Below are positions 1-11,074 of a DNA stretch of 64,000 nt, one piece after another. The notes below the pieces were generated by a model. The model was not told the origin of the DNA and searched no databases. It was given only the letters and a program-made list of their open reading frames with translations. How positions within the stretch are numbered: the stretch's first letter is position 1; each line of letters begins with the position of its first letter. The translations under genes were made by a program, and so were the position numbers. The stretch is taken from contig JAJQFD010000023.1 in NCBI GenBank assembly GCA_021201335.1, positions 85,100-149,099 of the forward strand. The letters run 5' to 3'. Source of the DNA: Bacteroides sp. Its GTDB lineage: Bacteria > Bacteroidota > Bacteroidia > Bacteroidales > Bacteroidaceae.

Positions 1-1831
1 CTTCCGTAATATCCTCGTTATGATCATAATATTTCCCGGGCAAGTGCATTGAAAATAGCTCATCCAGTTTTTCAACGAATTTCTGTTCGCCACCCATCAA
101 GTCTATCATACCAAACACATCGTGTGGGACATGGAAAGAGAAGTTCCATGAATTCCCTTCGATAAAGCCTTCACCGTATGTCTGCAACACATCAAACTCT
201 TTCTTAAATGAACCATCACTGTAGCGGGGACGGGCAAACCCGATCGTCGTATCATAAATGTTCCGATAATTCAATGCTCGTTTCCGGTAAGTTTTTGCAA
301 TAGCTTTCTTCCCCGCTTTAAATGCTGTCTGATAGATCGTCCAGTCATCGTATGCATACTCCAAAGTAGAGGAAGCTGCCGTACCGCTTTTGTCCAGTGG
401 AATGTATCCTAATTTTATATAGTCGGCTACTCCTTCATAATAGTGTACGGTAGAAGTTGTAATCATTGCATCCAAAGCATCCGGTATATCCTGAAAAACC
501 CCTTTAGCAATGGCGTCCGCCAAAACAGATGTAGCATGATAGCCGCTCATACACCAGTTTTCATTTCCCATGTGGCTCCATACCGGCAACATGCCATGCA
601 CACTTTGTTGTTGGTGTTTAATCATCGACTTCACCATATGTGCATTGCGTTCCGGCTTGATAAGGTTAAGGAACGGATGTTGCGCGCGGTAAGTATCCCA
701 GAGTGAGAAGATGGTATAATTGGTAAAATCTTCTGCCTGATGAATGTTATGATCCAATCCCCGGTAAGCACCATCCACATCCATATATACAGACGGATTA
801 ATCATGGTATGATACAAGGAGGTATAAAACATAGCTTTCTGATCGGGCGTACCTTCTATTTCAAAATGATCCAGTTCCTTGTTCCAGGCTTTGGCCGCGG
901 CTTTTGCTAACTGATCGAAACTTTTACCTGTCGCTTCTGCTTGTAGATTCTTAATTGCCCCGTCAGTGCTAACGGCCGATAGCGCAACTTTCACCACTAA
1001 TTCAGATTGTTGTTTTGTGTCAAAATTAAAGTAAGCCACAATCTTACGACCAGTTATTTCCGGGAAATTATCGTTCACCTTAAACCGCCGCCAGAAACCA
1101 TTATATAATATCTTCCCTTTCTCTTCATAACCATAACTCCGGATAGGCTGTGACAAGGAAATCGCAAAATAGGTATAGTTTGTACGCGCCCACCCATTTG
1201 TAATCCGATAGCCCGTCAACAGCGTATCATTTTCCACCCGCAGGTTCGCCCACAGCACTTTGCCGTCATAATTGTAAATACCATGTATTAAGTCCAGAAT
1301 CAGATGCCCTTCTCGCCCTTTCGGAAAAGTATACTTATGTATCCCCACTCGCTCTGTAGCTGTCATCTGTGCCCTGATACCGTAATCATCCAGCATAACT
1401 TCGTAATAACCGGGAGTAGCGTTCTCAGTAGCATGATCAAAACGCGAACGATATCCTTCTTCAGGATAATCTGCCCGTCCGGGATTCAGTTTTAGTTCAC
1501 CTGTTGCAGGCATAAGGAGAATATCTCCCAGGTCGGAATGACCTGTACCGCTCAGGTGAGTATGACTGAAACCGACAATGGTTTTGTCGCGATATTGATA
1601 ACCGGCGCAATACTCATACGCATTCTTCTGATACTGTCCGCCTATGTTATGGGGAATAGTATCAGTATCCGGACTTAGTTGTACGGATCCAAAAGGCATG
1701 CAAGCCCCGGGAAAGGTATGGCCCATCCCATTTGTGCCGATTATCGGATTAACGAAATCGATCGGTTGTTGTGCCATACCTGGAAGGAATAAAATGACCC
1801 AGGTCCAAAATGTCAGGTATTTCTTATTCAT
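1..1831 (-). CDS. GH92 alpha-mannosidase, C-terminus cut by window edge
   Basis: The frame is open from an ATG at 1831 to the left edge, about 610 residues of a family that is usually around 750. It starts MNKKYLTFWTWVILFLPG, a signal peptide ending near AQQ, followed by the GH92 hallmark DFVNPIIGTNGMGHTFPGA, then the GFSHTHLSGTGHSDLGD stretch and the helical-barrel part with SLWDTYRAQHP and EGNSWNFSFHVPHD. GH92 enzymes are calcium-dependent inverting exo-alpha-mannosidases that act on host N-glycans or yeast mannan in the periplasm or at the surface. The C-terminal catalytic part lies outside the window. The start overlaps the stop of the upstream peptidase gene by 8 bases, so the two are translationally linked in the same operon. 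The linkage specificity (alpha-1,2, 1,3, 1,4 or 1,6) cannot be told from this. Confidence 0.93.
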   Translation of the reverse strand, partial: MNKKYLTFWTWVILFLPGMAQQPIDFVNPIIGTNGMGHTFPGACMPFGSVQLSPDTDTIPHNIGGQYQKNAYEYCAGYQYRDKTIVGFSHTHLSGTGHSDLGDILLMPATGELKLNPGRADYPEEGYRSRFDHATENATPGYYEVMLDDYGIRAQMTATERVGIHKYTFPKGREGHLILDLIHGIYNYDGKVLWANLRVENDTLLTGYRITNGWARTNYTYFAISLSQPIRSYGYEEKGKILYNGFWRRFKVNDNFPEITGRKIVAYFNFDTKQQSELVVKVALSAVSTDGAIKNLQAEATGKSFDQLAKAAAKAWNKELDHFEIEGTPDQKAMFYTSLYHTMINPSVYMDVDGAYRGLDHNIHQAEDFTNYTIFSLWDTYRAQHPFLNLIKPERNAHMVKSMIKHQQQSVHGMLPVWSHMGNENWCMSGYHATSVLADAIAKGVFQDIPDALDAMITTSTVHYYEGVADYIKLGYIPLDKSGTAASSTLEYAYDDWTIYQTAFKAGKKAIAKTYRKRALNYRNIYDTTIGFARPRYSDGSFKKEFDVLQTYGEGFIEGNSWNFSFHVPHDVFGMIDLMGGEQKFVEKLDELFSMHLPGKYYDHNEDITE

Positions 1832-3167
1832 TATCTTTAATAAAAGCGTTTACTTCCACCACATATTCTTCCCACAACTCTTTCATCGTTTTTCCCGGAT
1901 AACTCTGTGACAAGATCAGCCTGGTGGCATTTTCAAGACTCCATGCATTGGTCAGTTCATCCATTAAGACAGTCCAGGGTAATAAGCGTACAAAGTCGCC
2001 GTTATAAACTCTCAACCAACTCATAAAAGCCCCGGATGTGTTGTAATCAATTTGCCAGACATATTTTTTATCATCCTGAGGATCTTCGTAAGGTTTACTG
2101 ATCGCACTTTTATATTCTGCAATCTGCGTATTCATATTATAACCCTTATTGGCGATTTTTACTGCATCCGGCCATCCTTCCTGATATCCCTGCCGATCAC
2201 AACCATGTTGATCACCATTACTATCAGTCTTCGTATATTTACTACCGGCAGGCATCCACTCTACACAATGTCCCATCTCATGCATCATGACATGTTGCAT
2301 ATCCGGTAATTTCCATAAATCGGAATTCGGATTTCCTACACTGGCCTCATAATTGATTCTTCTACCTGTATTATGATCGGGATAATCCATAGCATTAGCA
2401 ACTCCAACTCCATCACCAAGATGAATGTCCAGATTCATATAAGGGTCGAAAGCCAAATTATAGGGATCGAATGACATAGCCGATACGTCCATATAATACC
2501 ACTCTTTAAATCGTTCTTTCGCCGTTGTTTCATTTCCGCCACCCACTAAATCAGCAATAGCAGATGCTGGTTTCGATGAAGAAGAGGAAAAACTGACAAT
2601 GACCGGAGTAGATACATTCTGCATAAAGTAGGTCATTGCAGAATAGTCTTTATCCATTTGTACACTCTGGTCATTGATGTTTACCCAATCACTCATTTGT
2701 TGCTCTCCGTTCGTGTCTTCATAAATCGAACGGTAACGTACCTCATCCAATCCGGCTTGTTGGGTGACTACCACACTCCGGTATTTGCTTAGCCATAGCG
2801 AACTAATCTCATTATTATAATCACGTTTCTTCACTTCCAGATGTCCGAATACGTCTATATTCGGTATCATAACACGTTGTGTTTTAACTCCTGAAAGGAG
2901 TGAGTAAAATTCAAATTCAGCTCCAATATATTCATCTTTAGCTTCCCAAGACGTGTTGTCTTTATCCCACATAATATAAAGCTCATTGAGATTTTTATCA
3001 TACTTCAACTCCTTGACAGGTGCAGCAATATAATCTGAGTTCGTATCCCCGTTGCCATTCCCTGTGATATTGGGATCAGGCCCCAGAGGGTCTTCTTCAC
3101 GACCGATACATGTGATTAATGCCAATGAGGCGAATAATATTCCGAATATTTCTCTTAAATGTTTCAT
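1824..3167 (-). CDS. BSP-family zinc metallopeptidase lipoprotein
   Basis: 447-residue lipoprotein: the signal peptide ends in the lipobox LITC, so it is probably anchored in the outer membrane. Residues about 35-180 form a beta-rich N-terminal domain of the DUF4998-like kind. The second half carries HEMGH at residues 296-300 (zinc ligands and catalytic Glu) and downstream YQEGWPDAV, the pattern of the basic secretory protein (BSP, PF04450-type) peptidases. In Bacteroides, peptidases of this sort sit in glycan loci and are thought to act on glycoproteins. It lies between two GH92 genes, 43 bases after one and overlapping the other, which suggests removal of mannose glycans and cleavage of the protein carrier are coupled. 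The family call rests on motif reading only; the substrate is unknown. Confidence 0.8.
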   Translation of the reverse strand: MKHLREIFGILFASLALITCIGREEDPLGPDPNITGNGNGDTNSDYIAAPVKELKYDKNLNELYIMWDKDNTSWEAKDEYIGAEFEFYSLLSGVKTQRVMIPNIDVFGHLEVKKRDYNNEISSLWLSKYRSVVVTQQAGLDEVRYRSIYEDTNGEQQMSDWVNINDQSVQMDKDYSAMTYFMQNVSTPVIVSFSSSSSKPASAIADLVGGGNETTAKERFKEWYYMDVSAMSFDPYNLAFDPYMNLDIHLGDGVGVANAMDYPDHNTGRRINYEASVGNPNSDLWKLPDMQHVMMHEMGHCVEWMPAGSKYTKTDSNGDQHGCDRQGYQEGWPDAVKIANKGYNMNTQIAEYKSAISKPYEDPQDDKKYVWQIDYNTSGAFMSWLRVYNGDFVRLLPWTVLMDELTNAWSLENATRLILSQSYPGKTMKELWEEYVVEVNAFIKDNE

Positions 3168-3210
3168 CTAATTTATTGTTATGTTATTATTAATCACTTC
3201 CGATATAACT

Positions 3211-5497
3211 TTACTTCTCACGAGAGAAAGAGTAGGGAGCATCTGACTTGTTCACCCCTCTACCTTTTGCCGGTTGATGATCCATGTCGAAAGTAAGTCG
3301 TCCGCCTTTCAACAGATCAAAATGATTCAGGTAATTCTTCGTATAATTCTTACCGTTAAAGTTCATGGAACGGATATATCTGTTCTCGTCGCTGTTTCTC
3401 GGAGCAGATATTTCAATTCTCTTACCATTTTCCAATGCAACGGTTATTTTCCTGAAGTAAGGAGCACCCATTACATATTCATTACTTCCGGGACATACCG
3501 GATAGAATCCCAATGCGGTAAACACATACCAGGCCGAAGTTTGTCCGTTGTCTTCATCACCGCAATACCCATCAGGTGTAGGCGAATACAGACGGGTCAT
3601 CACTTCGCGTAGCCAATATTGTGCTTTCCAGGGTTCTCCCGCATAGTTGTATAAATAGATCATGTGTTGAATAGGCTGGTTGCCATGAGCATAATTGCCC
3701 ATATTCATGATTTCCATTTCCCGAATTTCATGAATTACGCCCCCATAATAACTATCATCAAACACAGGTGGCAGGTTAAAAACTGAATCCAACATATTCA
3801 CAAACATCTTTTCGCCACCCATCAGATCAATCAGCCCCTGTACATCATGAAATACCGACCATGTATAATGCCAACTGTTTCCTTCCGTAAATGCGTCCCC
3901 CCATCTGAAAGGATTGAACGGTGCCTGGAAGGTACCGTCGGCATTCTTGCCACGCATTAATTTTGTTTCCGGGTCAAAAAGGTTGCGATAGTTTTGACTT
4001 CTCTTTTTGTATACTTCGAGTTCTTCTGCCGGACGTCCCAATTTCTTACCCATTTGCCAGATGCACCAATCAGCATAGGCATATTCCAATGTACGGGCAG
4101 CATTCTCATTAATATTCACATCATAAGGTACATAACCCAGTTGATTATAATATTCATATCCCCGACGTCCGGTACTGGAAACGCGTGGATGCACACTATT
4201 TGCACCGACTAACAACCCTTCATACATTTTTATAGCATCCGATCGCGTTACATTTTTCAGGAATGCATCTGCTACTACAGAGGCAGAATTATTGCCTACC
4301 ATACATCCCCGATGACCGGGACTTGCCCATTCGGGGAAGAAACCGCTCTCAAGATATGTATTCAGTAAACCCTCCTGCATTTTTTCTCCCATGGAAGGAT
4401 AAAGTAGGTTCACCAAGGGAAAAAGGCACCGGAATGTATCCCAGAAACCAGTATCAGTAAACATATATCCCGGACGGATCTCACCATTGTATGGACTATA
4501 ATGAACCGTTTCTCCTTTTTCATTTATCTCATAAAACATACGTGGGAAAAGTACCGAACGATACAAACAAGAGTAAAAGGTCCTCATCCGTTCCGTATCA
4601 TTATCCTCCACTTTTATACACCCCAATACTTCGTTCCAGACCTTACGCCCCGCTTCTTTGGTTTGTTCAAATGATTTATGACCGATTTCCTGTAGGTTCA
4701 ACTCTGCTTGTTCCAGGCTGATAAATGAAGAGGCAACCCGGGCGTGTACTTGCTCTCCCTTTTGAGTAGAAAAACCAATAGCCGCACCTACGTGGTTTGA
4801 TTGCAGTTCCAGATGTTTTTCCACTATATGATAATCAGACCATACCTTATTGAAAGTAAACGCTTTATCAAATTCGATAATAAAATAGTTTTTAAAGTTT
4901 TGGGGGAACACCGCCACTGTTCCGGGTTGTATAACCTACAATTCGGTTCTGTTCCGGAATAATCCGGATATACGAACCACGATCGAAAGCGTCAATGATA
5001 ACATACGCATCTTTGCTTTCGGGAAACGTAAAACGAAAGTAGGCACAGCGTTCAGTTGGTGTAATTTCTGTCGTTAGATTATATTCCGACAAATAAACGC
5101 TATAATAATAAGGTGTTGCCTTTTCTGCTTTATGTGAAAACCACGAAGCACGGTTATCCTGGTTAATCTTTAACTGACCAGTTATCGGCATAAGGGAAAA
5201 TTGACCATAATCATTTATCCACGGACTGGGTTGGTGCGTTTGCTTGAAACCTCTGATTTTATCAGAAGCATACGTATACGCCCAACCGTCTCCCATTTTC
5301 CCGGTCTGTGGCATCCAAAAATTCATCCCCCAGGGCAAAGCGATGGCCGGATATGTATTACCGTTTGACAATGAGATTTTAGAGTCGGTTCCCATCAACG
5401 GGTTTACATAATCCACCGGTTCCTTCAAAGAATTCGCAAAGGAGAATCCCCAATGAATGACTAAAAACGAGAATAGTAATAATCTGACTTGATTCAT
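3211..5497 (-). pseudogene. GH92 alpha-mannosidase, frameshifted at a 5-G run
   Basis: Two reading frames together make one GH92 enzyme of about 760 residues. The N-terminal part (start ATG at 5497, MNQVRLLLFSFLVIHWGFSF signal peptide, then DYVNPLMGTDSK) ends at 4892 with SGGVPPKL. The C-terminal part continues in another frame with PQNFKNYFIIEFDKAF to 3211. The frames meet at the plus-strand run GGGGG at 4902-4906; with four G the junction reads SGGVPQNF without a break. The C-terminal part holds the family motifs GNSWHYTWSVFHDVQG and GDEDNGQTSAWYVFTALGFY with the acidic catalytic region. An upstream in-frame ATG at 5545 is possible, but the signal peptide favours 5497. The gene follows susD by 92 bases and belongs to the same operon. 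It may be a real pseudogene, or a homopolymer error in the sequence. Confidence 0.85.
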
Positions 5498-5589
5498 GGC
5501 ATTAAAGTAAGGGTTAAATAGTCCAGAGAACTTTCCTGAGAGCATCCTCCGGACTTTGTTGTTTTTAGAGTTTAAGGAGAATTAGCTGT

Positions 5590-7566
5590 TTATTCACTTT
5601 TCCATCCAAAATTCTGTACCAATGTTGGTATGCGACGAATATCTTCATCCGGAATTGGTAGGAAATAATATTTCTTATCAAACACGCGGGTTTCACACAC
5701 TATTTTTTCAAAAAATTCAGGATAGTTCTTCTGCATATTCATGCCATATATCTGACCGCCTTCACCACCTTTGTGATATTCCGGATAAACCCAGCTGTCC
5801 GGATCATTTGTTCCATCAGCTACTTTCCAACGACGCACGTCGAAGTAATGATTCCATTCAAAGACCAATTCAACCAGGCGTTCACGCCGAATCCGGTTCA
5901 ATAAATCGGCTTGTGTTTTCGGACAAACTATTTTTCCCGATTCAGCCGTAAAGCTATATTCCGGGATACCTGCACGGTTACGGATCTCGTTCAGGTATTT
6001 CAAGGCAGTGTCCAGATCCCCATTACCGTTGTACATACAGAGGGCTTCAGCATATCCTAAGTACATATCAGCCATACGGATCAGCGGAGAAAAATGATTG
6101 GATCCATTGTTACCAGTAGCAAGTGCACCTTTGCGAACCAAGTAACCTGTTGTCGGACAGTCACCACTTGATTTCGACATACCGCAATTTCCGCCGTTAG
6201 TAAAATCGGTAGGCAATTTGCCATCTCCCTGCTGACCTTCGTTTATCCAGGTCGATCCACTATAAGTTATATTGGCATAAAAACGGGGTTCCCGATCTTT
6301 CCATTGTTTTAATACTTTGGCTACGTCTCCGTTAAAAAGTTGGCGGTCAGGATTATGTGGATCGTAATAAATTCCGCTGGCAAAATTATTTGCACTTGGT
6401 ACGCCGTCGAAATTATCATAACTAGCATCGTCGGCAATCCGTAGTCCATTGTTTGTAAAGAACAAGTCTACCGTTTCCTGTGTCGTATAGAAACCGCCAC
6501 CCCCACTAATGTTTCCGTCTGTCGGTGTCGGACTGAATTTAGGAGCTACCCAATAACGATAATCCCAGAAACTTGTCATTTTCACAAAAACTAGCTCAGT
6601 AATAGCGGGTGCTAAGTCAGTTGTATAAAATTCTGTAACAGCACGATAGGAGGCATACGGATCAAGTGTTCCGTCACTTCTATATACTTTTGCCAATTTC
6701 ATAGAACGTTGATCAGCATAAGCGATAAACTGTTGATAGGCTTCCTTGGCAATTCTCCATTTATCATTGTCTACAGTTTGGGGGAATAATTGAGTTCCAT
6801 CTTCGTTCTGGATTGAAGTATAATCTGTATTTCCGTTAAATAGCGGACTAGCCCAGTATAAATATAATTTGGCTTTCAACGCTTTACACGCAGCAATATT
6901 TATACGTCCCATATTAGATAAGGTAGTCTGATTGTCTAAAATACCATCTCCTTCATCAATCACTTTTTGCAATTCTGAAGCGATGTATTCCACGCACTGA
7001 TCTACTGTATTTCTTTCCTTGATCATTTCTGAAAGGGGGGCATCTGTAGCAATGGGATCTTCTCCGATAATAGGAATAGGACCATAAATACGGAATAGTT
7101 CGAAATAAAAGAGTGCCCTTAGAGCGCGAGCTTCCAATTTCCATTTGGCACGCTGATTAGGTGTTGCTTCCTGACATCTGTCGACATTCTGCAGGAATGT
7201 ACTGACTTTCGCTATACCTTTATAAAAATCTACGAACCAATATTTAACGAAATCAGTTCCTGCGTTTGCTGTTCCTAAGTTCCACTGTCTCTGGGGTTTT
7301 TCCCAGATAATACCGGCCTCTAAAGATGAAGCGGTAAAAATCCCTCCACTATTTTCGGGATTACCTTCCCGTGTTAAATCTCTGACGTAACTGTAGATAT
7401 TGTTGAGATATTGCTCCGTAGTTACGCGAGAGGAGAATGTACTCTCCAGATCTTCCTGTATCCCGGGAACCGGTTCAAAAAAATCGCTGCAAGCAGTCAG
7501 TCCGATACACATGGAAATCGCTAATACGTATTTCTTTATTTTATTTTTCATATCGTTATTCATCAT
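5590..7566 (-). CDS. SusD/RagB-family glycan-binding lipoprotein
   Basis: 658-residue SusD-like outer-membrane lipoprotein. The signal peptide has lipobox LTAC (MKNKIKKYVLAISMCIGLTAC, with further Met codons just upstream at 7566; the ATG at 7551 is an alternative start). The N-terminal TPR-type region includes the typical RALRALFYFELFRIYGPIPI, and the C-terminal part has the RagB motifs YLNEIRNRAGIPEY and RRERLVELVFEWNHYFDVRRWK. SusD proteins cap the SusC barrel and bind the glycan at the cell surface. The gene starts only a few bases after the end of susC (7570), the standard susC-susD arrangement. It is longer than the usual 500-600 residues, as in many mannan and host-glycan PULs. The ligand is inferred from the GH92 neighbours, not seen. 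Confidence 0.95.
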   Translation of the reverse strand: MMNNDMKNKIKKYVLAISMCIGLTACSDFFEPVPGIQEDLESTFSSRVTTEQYLNNIYSYVRDLTREGNPENSGGIFTASSLEAGIIWEKPQRQWNLGTANAGTDFVKYWFVDFYKGIAKVSTFLQNVDRCQEATPNQRAKWKLEARALRALFYFELFRIYGPIPIIGEDPIATDAPLSEMIKERNTVDQCVEYIASELQKVIDEGDGILDNQTTLSNMGRINIAACKALKAKLYLYWASPLFNGNTDYTSIQNEDGTQLFPQTVDNDKWRIAKEAYQQFIAYADQRSMKLAKVYRSDGTLDPYASYRAVTEFYTTDLAPAITELVFVKMTSFWDYRYWVAPKFSPTPTDGNISGGGGFYTTQETVDLFFTNNGLRIADDASYDNFDGVPSANNFASGIYYDPHNPDRQLFNGDVAKVLKQWKDREPRFYANITYSGSTWINEGQQGDGKLPTDFTNGGNCGMSKSSGDCPTTGYLVRKGALATGNNGSNHFSPLIRMADMYLGYAEALCMYNGNGDLDTALKYLNEIRNRAGIPEYSFTAESGKIVCPKTQADLLNRIRRERLVELVFEWNHYFDVRRWKVADGTNDPDSWVYPEYHKGGEGGQIYGMNMQKNYPEFFEKIVCETRVFDKKYYFLPIPDEDIRRIPTLVQNFGWKSE

Positions 7567-7569
7567 TAA

Positions 7570-10500
7570 TTAGAAACTAAACTTAACACCTATTGAGTAA
7601 TTGGATACATTGGGATAATTCACACCGTTGTTGGTATTCAATTCCGGATCCCAAAGTTTAAATTTCGAGAAAGTCAACAAGTTGGTTCCCATCAAATAAA
7701 GACTTGCGCTTTTAACAAAATACTTCTCTAATAATCTTTTCGGAACATTATAAGAGATATTTACCTGCTTCAAACGAATAAAGCTAACGTCTTTCTGCCA
7801 CCATGTACTCTGCTGGTAGTTGTTGGTATTGTGACTGCCCACATACAAACGTGGATAAAATACATTCTGATTAGTAGGGGTGTCTTCGCTCCAACGGTTA
7901 GTAATGTTGGAGAAGGCATTGTCACGACCTTCCGTATCACTGAATGGATTTATAGAACTACCACTCAGACAGCGGTCAGCCTGTGCAGTACCCTGGAACA
8001 ATGCACTGACTGCAAAATCCCCTATTTGTAAATCGGCACCGAATCCATAGTAAATGCGGGGAACATCTCCTCGTCCTATAACAGTCTTATCATAATTATC
8101 TATCACACCATCACCGTTTAAGTCGCGATATTTAATATCACCGATATTTAATGTACCGAACTGAGTTGCATGGTCTTCAATCTCTTCCTGACTGGTAAAA
8201 AGGCCATCAGCTATAAATCCCCAGCGTGCATTGACATTGGTACCACGCGTTTCTAACCAGGGATAATCAACAGGGGGCTGATCGTTTTCAATGATTTTAT
8301 CTTCGTTAAATGTAAAGTTACCCCGTACAGTCAGAAATGTTCTCTTCCCCAGTTTTTGAGTATAATCCATCGATACCTCAAAACCTTTGTTTTCAACAAT
8401 CCCCAAATTTGCGTAAGGGAATTCTATCCAACCCGCATAGTTAGGAATAGTGCTACGTTACAGGAAGATATTATCACGACGTTCTTTGAAGATATCAACT
8501 ACTAACGAAAGATTATCGTCCAGAAATTTAATATCAATTCCAAGGTCTTGCTTCCTGGATTTTGACCAGCTGATATCTACTCCATATTGAGATTCTCCAT
8601 AACCCGGCGCACTTACATAGCCGGAGCCGAAATAAGTTCCATCCATACTGGTGAACCGCCCTTTATACATGAAACGACGCCCTGCAGCAGTGTCGCTACC
8701 TACCCAACCATCTGTATAACGGAACTTTAGGAAAGAAATGTATTTCTTCAGGGGAGTCCAGAATGCTTCATTCGATACCGCCCATCCCACACCGAAAGCC
8801 GGAAACGTACCATATCGTTTATTGGGTGTAAAATTCTCAGAACCATTGATACCTAAATTGAATTCAGCAAAGTAGCGGTCGTTCCAGGAATAAGTACCCC
8901 TAAAAGCAAAACCCCGTTGATTGTAAGGTAATGATCCGATCAATGCGTCAATATTTACATCACTGATCTTATTATCTGCATCCGTATTCCGGTATTCTTT
9001 TTGATTATAAAGAAACAACCCGCCGACACGATGCAAACCGAAGGTACGATCGTAATTTAAAGAAGCTTCTACATAAATGCTTCTATTGTTGGCTGTTTCA
9101 GCATTATAGCTCAGTCTTTTGTCGGAAGATCGCAACATACTGTATTTATAGTTTCCGTCATCATCGAATAATGATTCTTCAAGGTATAACCCATCTTGTC
9201 CTCTCTGAGCATCCAATTGGTAAAGAGGCTCAGTGCGGTTATATTTCAATACGCGCGAATTATACACGTCGAACGCAACCATTGCCGTCGCTGAAAGACC
9301 TTTGCTCCATTTCCAGAAATCAAGGTCCTGTGTAACACGTAGATTGGAGTTAATCGTATTACCGAATTCCATTTTGTAACCTCCACGGGCCAGCATACCG
9401 TATGGACTGAATAATTGATCTTTATTGATAGCCGGAATGGAACCGTCGGGTAATACCAAGGGATAAATGACCGGATTGATAGCCATAGAAGCAGCATACA
9501 ATTCGTTGGTAGATGATTGTGGATAATGTCCCTGAGACAGATAACCGGCAACACCTAAGTCGACAGCTGTTTTAGAAGTTGGCTTCAGGTTCAGGTTAGT
9601 TGTAAAATTATACCGGTCATATTGCATCTTCGTATTATAGTTTTCCATCTTGAAATTACGTGTCATACCGGTTTCACCGTAATAGCTCAAAGAAACGTAA
9701 TAGTTCGCATTCGGTGCTCCACCACGTACACTTATGTTACCGCGACGGTTTTGTCCCCAATCATTAAATAGTTCATCTGCCCAATCAACCGCCGGATACA
9801 GGTATTTATTAATAAGCCGGATATTTTCGTTCGGCAATAATCCGTTTGCTTTTTTGGTGGCTTCAATATAGGCATCGGTATATCGGATATTGCCGTCAGT
9901 ATTCCGTTGAGCTTCGTTGCGTGCATCCATATAGGTATAGGCATCTGCCATATCGACTGATTTTGTTAAGCGGGTAAAACTCTGGTAAAAGTCGACGCTA
10001 AATTGTGGTTTACCGATTCTACCGGGTTTTGTTTTGACGATAACAACACCGTTTGCACCCCGTACTCCATAAACAGCGGTAGCCGACGCATCTTTCAGCA
10101 CGGTAAATGATTCAATATCTTCCGGATCAATGTTGTTGAAGCTACGCTCCACACCATCTACCAATACTAATGGCTTGGAACTCTGTCCGAGGAGGGTAGA
10201 GATTCCCCGAATCCAGATGTCTGCTCCGTCGTGTCCCGGTTCGCCGCTACGTTGCACAGCAACCACCCCGGCAATACGTCCTGAAATGGCTGAAGATAAA
10301 TTAGCTGTCGGCATTTTAATCTGTTCCAGTTCCATGGTTGATTGTGCCCCAACGACAGAGACTTTACGCTGGCTTCCATAGCCGACAACCACCACTTCAT
10401 CCAGCGCGGAAACATCTTCCATCAGGATAACATCGACGACACGTTGCCTGCCTACTTTTACTTCCTGTGGTGTATAACCTATATAAGAAACAACCAAAAC

Positions 10501-10731
10501 CGGATTTTCTGTGGAAAGGTTCAAATTATACTGGCCATTTAAATCGGTAATTGTACCATTGGTTGTACCTTTTTCCAGTACGCTTACACCAATCATTAGT
10601 TCACCTTTCTCGTCCGAAACACGCCCTGTTACCGAACTACTTTGCGCATAGGTTACGGGGGCCAGTATAAGCAGCAATGTCAGCAACCCTAACGAAATGG
10701 CGAGATGTTTTTCCATTTTAAACAAATTCAT
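7570..10731 (-). pseudogene. SusC/RagA TonB-dependent transporter with in-frame TAA
   Basis: A SusC-type receptor of about 1053 codons interrupted by one TAA (8458-8460, codon 758). Before it: signal peptide, carboxypeptidase-like regulatory domain (SVTGRVSDEKGELMIGVSV), TonB-box-like DEVVVVGYGSQRK, plug domain with PLVLVDGVERSFNNIDPEDI and AVYGVRGANGVVIVKTK, and the first barrel strands, ending RRDNIFL. The same frame continues after the stop with RSTIPNYAGWIEFPYANLG and the rest of the barrel to the C-terminal NYSIGVKFSF at 7570. SusC relatives normally carry Gln at the interrupted place (FLQR-type), so CAA to TAA explains the break. A TTG at 8406 could only start a useless barrel fragment. 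This heads the GH92 operon; without the barrel the uptake system should be inactive. The cause (mutation or error) is unknown. Confidence 0.9.
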
Positions 10732-11074
10732 GTTACTTGTTTTTAGATTAATAATAAGGTTATCAAAATTCTAGTGATTATTGCAAATTAAAAGAAAAGG
10801 GTATGGTATTTAATCCTCCTTCCTGCCAAAATTCCAAAGGCAAAAAAATGTCCGATCAAAGCACAGCAAAGTCAATTAGAGTACATTCTAATTAATTGGT
10901 AATCAGGCAACAATAAAACATACATGTACAAATAGCGCACATATAAAAATCTGAGAAGCGTGAAATTCATGCAGGAATTATGCCCGACAATCTGTTAGTA
11001 AGCAGTTGAGTACTTGTTCAGGCAATCCAAAAGAATAAATTTACAGGTTTTGCTTTCATATTTTTTTCTTATAA
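10732..11074. promoter_or_regulatory. Upstream region of the GH92 PUL, with a perfect dyad
   Basis: 343 bases between the hybrid regulator gene and susC, both on the minus strand, so this must hold the susC promoter. I see no perfect TAnnTTTG box on the minus strand. The clearest element is the dyad AATTAGA-gtacat-TCTAATT at 10874-10893, about 140 bases before the susC start, a possible operator for the AraC-type domain of the neighbouring regulator (inference). The rest is AT-rich and holds no credible gene. Confidence 0.4.
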
